In this document: one piece after another, positions 60,647-64,000 of the stretch
Layout: every line of letters begins with the position of its first letter
How positions within the stretch are numbered: the stretch's first letter is position 1
Source of the DNA: Niallia sp052318935
GTDB taxonomy: Bacteria > Bacillota > Bacilli > Bacillales > Cytobacillaceae
Strand: one strand, 5' to 3'
Assembly (NCBI GenBank): GCA_052318935.1
Contig: JBQRKO010000011.1
DNA length: 64,000 bases
Made by a program: the position numbers and the translations under genes
The notes under the pieces: generated by a model
Databases searched by the model: none
What the model was told of the DNA's origin: nothing
The model's input: the letters and a program-made list of their open reading frames with translations, nothing else

Positions 60647-61171
60647 TTATATATCAGCATTTTCTCTTTTAGCTTTTTCAATAATATGCTTAATAAAGGG
60701 TTCTTTTTTCAGAGTGTATGTCAGTCTATCAAATGAATATTCAGAAGCTAGTTGTTTTTTTAATAGGTAATATTCTTTTGCTGCTTCAGGATACAGCCTT
60801 AAATAATCACGAAATAATAGCTTGTCATTCCATTCACTGCTGTTAAATTCACATATATGTAGATGGCAAGTTCCCTTTCCCCATAACCCTTTTCTAAAAA
60901 ACATTCTATCTTTAAACTCAGGTTTTGGAACATACTCAAATTCAATGTTTTTTAAAGGAATAATTAGATTGGATACTTCCTCTAAATTTTTAACAGCTAC
61001 CATTATATCAATAATTGGTTTTGCTCCTAATCCTTGTATGGAAGTGCTGCCGATATGCTCTATTTTAATAGTTCTATCACCGATTGCTTCTATAATTCTT
61101 TTTTTCTCCCATTCAAATTGTCGAACCCAATCGGGATTATATTGCTTAAGAACAACATCAGGGTTTGTCAC
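60647..61171 (-). CDS. GrpB family (UPF0157) nucleotidyltransferase-like protein
   Basis: About 174 residues with IEHIGSTSIQGLGAKPIIDIMVAVKN, the nucleotidyltransferase-like GS-x-x-x-x-L-x-x-K-P-x-x-D motif of GrpB, and HLHICEFNSSEWNDKLLFRDYLR. The GTG at 61171 is used, since GGAGG lies 7 nt upstream; an ATG two codons earlier is almost on top of it. The enzymatic role is unproven in the family. Confidence 0.82.
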   Translation of the reverse strand: MTNPDVVLKQYNPDWVRQFEWEKKRIIEAIGDRTIKIEHIGSTSIQGLGAKPIIDIMVAVKNLEEVSNLIIPLKNIEFEYVPKPEFKDRMFFRKGLWGKGTCHLHICEFNSSEWNDKLLFRDYLRLYPEAAKEYYLLKKQLASEYSFDRLTYTLKKEPFIKHIIEKAKRENADI

Positions 61172-61254
61172 TAGCATTCCTCCAAAATCTACTCTATTAA
61201 ATGTATATTTACTCCTTTACTTTAAAAAAGCATACTTGAAGTATGCCATCTCTT

Positions 61255-61470
61255 CTAACTGTTTAATACTCTCTTTAGCTCTTGTAACTCTGCCAATGCA
61301 CCAGTTGCGAAATAATACGTCATTTTCTTCTCAGATATCTCTTTTTCCTCTGTTGCATTTAATTCCTCTACTGTTTTTGTTACTTTTTTTAATGATTGGA
61401 GGGTTTCAGACTTGTATGCTGTGAGTTCTTCAATACGTTTATTTACGTATTCCATCAAATTTGCATCCAT
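61255..61470 (-). CDS. Small coiled-coil protein, unknown
   Basis: 71 residues from the ATG at 61470, with AAAAGGGAG upstream. Almost all helical and charged (EYVNKRIEELTAYKSETLQSLKKVTKTVEEL), with a hydrophobic TYYFATGALAELQELKRVL near the end. No family recognised. Confidence 0.55.
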   Translation of the reverse strand: MDANLMEYVNKRIEELTAYKSETLQSLKKVTKTVEELNATEEKEISEKKMTYYFATGALAELQELKRVLNS

Positions 61471-61557
61471 ATTAAACACTCCCTTTTTTGAAAATTATAC
61501 CATTTACTAAAAGGTGTTGTCCTGTTTTATTTCAAGAAAATGGGAGTCTCGTACCTA

Positions 61558-62001
61558 TCATATTTCCTCATCTTCATCCTTAAATTCATTATAGCGTTTT
61601 TTCCTTAGAAAATAGGCAAAAGTAAAGGTGCATAAAAAACATACAAACAATACAGAGCCTACAATCATGCCAGCTTTATTCGTTCCATCTGGTGTTAGTA
61701 CAGTAATGAGGTAAAAAACAATGCCAATTGCTAAAGAGTAGAAAATCGTTTTGTAATAAGGGCCCGGCTTTTTTACATGATCGCCATATACATCAACAGA
61801 TATCGTAATATTTAAGTAGCCAAGCAAAATCGATGTACTTAAAATCACTAAGTATAGTGGATTATCCATTACTGCATATAACCCATGCTTCACTCCATTA
61901 TAAATTAAAATCCCTATGATACAGATCGTTTGAAACAGAAAGGCAGTTCGAAAATTCCGTAAGTTTTTTAATTTTAGGCGCTCGTCTTTCATTATTTGCA
62001 T
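61558..62001 (-). CDS. Membrane protein coupled to XRE gene
   Basis: 147 residues with four transmembrane segments (FLFQTICIIGILIYNGV, LVILSTSILLGYLNIT, IFYSLAIGIVFYLITVL and AGMIVGSVLFVCFLCTF) and an acidic C-terminus (EFKDEDEEI). The ATG overlaps the stop of the helix-turn-helix gene (TAATG). This XRE plus small membrane protein pair is common in Bacillus; its function is unknown. I recall a DUF6773-like family but am not certain. Confidence 0.65.
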   Translation of the reverse strand: MQIMKDERLKLKNLRNFRTAFLFQTICIIGILIYNGVKHGLYAVMDNPLYLVILSTSILLGYLNITISVDVYGDHVKKPGPYYKTIFYSLAIGIVFYLITVLTPDGTNKAGMIVGSVLFVCFLCTFTFAYFLRKKRYNEFKDEDEEI

Positions 62002-62204
62002 TATAATTCCTCCTTATCGATCCAAAATAATTCATCTAAAGATTTGTTGACTGCGTAACAGATGTCTAGACATAGTTTTAAGGTGGGATTATATTTCCCT
62101 TTTTCAATTAAGCTGATCGTCTGTCTAGTTACACCAGTTAATTCAGCTAATTGCAGCTGTGTTAAATTCATTTGAAGACGTGCGATTTTCACCATATTCT
62201 TCAT
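62001..62204 (-). CDS. XRE family regulator (small HTH)
   Basis: 67 residues from the ATG at 62204, with GTAGGAGGCG upstream. A single HTH_3 domain: KIARLQMNLTQLQLAELTGVTRQTISLIEKGKYNPTLKLCLDICYAVNKSLDELFW. Similar to YvaO/YozG-type regulators. A 37-bp palindrome lies 26 bp before the start, so self-regulation is likely. Confidence 0.85.
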   Translation of the reverse strand: MKNMVKIARLQMNLTQLQLAELTGVTRQTISLIEKGKYNPTLKLCLDICYAVNKSLDELFWIDKEEL

Positions 62205-62229
62205 AATATTACCGCCTCCTACCAATAGT

Positions 62230-62266
62230 GTAACATATATATTACGTAATGCAATATATATGTTAC
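62230..62266. promoter_or_regulatory. 37-bp palindrome upstream of XRE gene
   Basis: GTAACATATATATT and AATATATATGTTAC are perfect 14-bp arms around ACGTAATGC. It lies in the promoter region of the XRE gene and between it and the divergent ABC operon. Confidence 0.7.
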
Positions 62267-62300
62267 GTTTTTTGGGGAGGAAAAACACCTTTTATAAAAA

Positions 62301-62352
62301 ATGACCTTACCCCATGACCTAAGTCATTATTTTCCCAAAAGAAATGACCTTT
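62301..62352. promoter_or_regulatory. ATGACCT repeats upstream of ABC-2 operon
   Basis: ATGACCT occurs at 62301, 62314 and 62344, and ATGACCTAAGTCAT (62314-62327) is a near-palindrome. Spacings are 13 and 30 bp. They lie 60-110 bp before the transporter gene and may bind the LnrK-like regulator. Confidence 0.4.
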
Positions 62353-62409
62353 AGGTATAGGAGATAAAAAGAAAAATCTTTATGATAGGTTGTAGAAAGG
62401 ATGATAAAA

Positions 62410-63342
62410 ATGTTAGAGATTATAGAGTTGTCCAAAGCATATAAACAGAAAAAGGTAGTAGACTCGATTAATTTATATTTAGAAAGCGGAGAAACGGTTG
62501 GATTATTAGGGCCAAATGGTGCGGGTAAATCGACGACGATATCGGTGATTTCTTCTTTGGTTGCACCAAATAACGGCGATATTCGATTGCACAATAAAAG
62601 TATTTTAAAATCTCCACAACAGTTGCGGGAGATTTTAGGAGTAGTTCCCCAGGAAATTGCCCTTTATATGGAATTATCGGCAAGAGAAAATTTAATCTTT
62701 TTTGGAAAAATGCACAGAATTCCAAACAGCCGCCTGCAGCAAAGAGTAGATGAAGTCCTTGACATTATCGGTTTAAAGGATAGGGAAAAGGACTTGGTGA
62801 AAACTTTTTCCGGCGGGATGAAAAGAAGATTAAATATTGGCGTAGCCCTCATTCATGAGCCGAAGATTATCATCATGGATGAACCGACCGTTGGTATTGA
62901 CCCGCAGTCTCGCAATTATATTTTAGAAACGGTAAAAAGGCTGAATAAAGAGCAAAACATGACTGTCCTTTATACAAGTCATTATATGGAAGAGGTAGAG
63001 TTCCTTTGTGACCGCATTTATATTATGGATCATGGTCAAATTATTGCCTCTGGAACAAAAGAAGAATTAAAAAATATTCTGTCTGCTGAAACGGCGATAA
63101 ATATTAAAGTAGAAATGGTGAAGCATGAATTTGTAGAGGCATTAAAAAATCATGCCAATGTAAAAAATCTCTCTATCCAGCAATCTATTATTACAGTCAT
63201 TGTTCCAAAGCAAATCAACTTGCTGAAAGATATTTTTAAACTAGCAGAAGAAAATGCAACAAACGTGCTTTCCGTAAATATTGAAACACCAACCCTTGAG
63301 GATGTATTTTTGCATCTTACTGGTCGGCAGTTAAGGGATTAG
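62410..63342 (+). CDS. ABC transporter ATP-binding protein (LnrL-like)
   Basis: 310 residues. Walker A GLLGPNGAGKST near 35, signature FSGGMKRRLNIG near 130, Walker B IIIMDEPTVGIDP near 152, H-loop TSH near 190. A C-terminal extension ends TLEDVFLHLTGRQLRD, as in drug-exporting ATPases. The ATG at 62410 has AGAAAGG 9 nt upstream; the ORF opens three codons earlier, at 62401. Likely energises the ABC-2 permease that follows 10 bp later. Confidence 0.88.
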   Translation: MLEIIELSKAYKQKKVVDSINLYLESGETVGLLGPNGAGKSTTISVISSLVAPNNGDIRLHNKSILKSPQQLREILGVVPQEIALYMELSARENLIFFGKMHRIPNSRLQQRVDEVLDIIGLKDREKDLVKTFSGGMKRRLNIGVALIHEPKIIIMDEPTVGIDPQSRNYILETVKRLNKEQNMTVLYTSHYMEEVEFLCDRIYIMDHGQIIASGTKEELKNILSAETAINIKVEMVKHEFVEALKNHANVKNLSIQQSIITVIVPKQINLLKDIFKLAEENATNVLSVNIETPTLEDVFLHLTGRQLRD

Positions 63343-63352
63343 GAGGGGTACT

Positions 63353-64000
63353 ATGTTTTGGCAGCTGATAAAAAAAGAATTGCTGATTATGTGGAGAAGA
63401 CCAAGAGAACTAATTGTGCTGCTGTTAATGCCTTTTATTCTTATTACGATTTTAGGAAGTGCATTAGGAGCATTAGATGATAAAGAAGTAACAATAAATG
63501 CAAAACTTGCTGTGTTGTTGCAAGATAATCCGAAAAAAGCACAGGAAAAAGCGATAAACGAAATTCAAACATCATCTTTATCAGAAAAAGAAAAAGCGGA
63601 AAAAACAGCTATTATTTATTCTTTTAATCCAGTTGATATTTTTTTAAAGGAACTAACTGAAAATAAAGAATTAAAAAAAGTGTTAAAAGTTACAGTCATA
63701 AAGGAAGGCAAACTAACAGCAAAAGAACAAAAAAAATATAGTGGTGTTTTAGAAATTCCTTCTACGTTTTCTGAACAATTTTATCAAAAGCTCGTGCAGG
63801 GAGATGGAGAAGTTGAAAAGTGGAAATTAGCAGTAAGCGACAACACTTCCTTAGAAGCGACGGTTATTCAAGATGTTGTATCAAGTTTTCAGAAAGAGCT
63901 AACCTATTCGCAAACAGCACAGCAATTAAAAGTTGATTACACACAGCTGTCTGCAGCCCAGACAAAGGTAGGCACTATTGAAAATATCACAAAGAAAAAA
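63353..64000 (+). CDS. ABC-2 type permease (LnrM-like), partial
   Basis: The first 216 codons of a gene cut by the window end. AGGAGGGG lies before the ATG. A hydrophobic segment near 17-35 (LIVLLLMPFILITILGSAL) follows a basic MWRRPREL. The rest so far is an outside domain with many Lys/Glu residues, as in LnrM/YfiM-type ABC-2 permeases. The remaining transmembrane segments and a possible second permease lie outside the window. Confidence 0.85.
   Translation, partial: MFWQLIKKELLIMWRRPRELIVLLLMPFILITILGSALGALDDKEVTINAKLAVLLQDNPKKAQEKAINEIQTSSLSEKEKAEKTAIIYSFNPVDIFLKELTENKELKKVLKVTVIKEGKLTAKEQKKYSGVLEIPSTFSEQFYQKLVQGDGEVEKWKLAVSDNTSLEATVIQDVVSSFQKELTYSQTAQQLKVDYTQLSAAQTKVGTIENITKKK

Noticed and set aside
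1..64000. CRISPR array, tRNA, rRNA or prophage
   Set aside because: No regularly spaced palindromic repeats with unique spacers, no cloverleaf or rRNA motifs and no phage structural genes were seen; the 51-bp and 21-bp arrays have no spacers.

Overview
Low-GC Bacillaceae chromosome. Gene content and order follow the Bacillus subtilis yha-yhf-yhg-yhj-add-gerP-yis backbone: ecsABC, yhaA, yhfA, hmoB, hemEH, yhgDE, lplJ, yhfN, yhzC, comK, yhjD, yhjE, sipV, addBA, gerPF-PA and yisL all appear in roughly that order. GerP and ComK point to an endospore former with a competence regulator. A Niallia/Cytobacillus-type Bacillus is my best guess, but the genus cannot be fixed from the window alone.

Layout. 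1-1.1 kb holds no clear gene but carries repeats and three copies of an unexplained C-rich/hairpin module. 1.1-5.4 kb is the ecs ABC transporter locus, split by an IS607-type TnpB element whose tnpA is reduced to 42 codons. 5.5-6.7 kb is an M20 amidohydrolase. 6.7-15.1 kb is an accessory island: a yybNMLKJ-type operon (secreted DUF2712-like protein plus ABC transporter), then a decayed Gabija-like OLD nuclease/UvrD helicase pair and a third decayed gene. The island ends inside yhfA, which has lost its C-terminal half. 15.9-18.3 kb is a liaFSR-like envelope stress operon. 18.6-24.7 kb carries hmoB, hemEH (no hemY), and yhgD/yhgE with a likely operator. 25.4-30 kb carries lplJ, yhfN, an IDEAL-domain gene, comK and yhjD (with a LexA-type box). 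30.4-35.2 kb carries an S9 peptidase, an LCP ligase, a DedA/TVP38 protein and a signal peptidase. 35.6-42.8 kb is addBA, with another LexA-like box in front. 42.9-45.4 kb is an accessory group: membrane-anchored subtilase, secreted helical protein and a small membrane protein. 45.7-47.7 kb is the gerPABCDEF spore coat permeability operon. 48.2-57.3 kb holds lemA/TPM, an AraC regulator, an ECF sigma/anti-sigma pair, EamA/LysR, a YoaK-like protein, a heptad-repeat protein and yisL. 57.5-64 kb holds a two-component system and, 3 kb away, an ABC-2 exporter of the linearmycin-resistance (lnr) type, with a methyltransferase, GrpB-like and XRE genes between them.

Intergenic DNA is unusually rich in dispersed repeats. 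Five full copies of a ~205-bp element with inverted ends GGCTGTTTTC/GAAAACAGCC are present; at four of them the flanks show clear 8-9 bp direct repeats, so it behaves like a MITE. At least three other repeat families recur, and two short tandem arrays (about 51 bp and 21 bp units) lie downstream of genes.

All calls are from reading the sequence and from remembered family features. No database search was run. Frameshift calls assume that the sequence is accurate.
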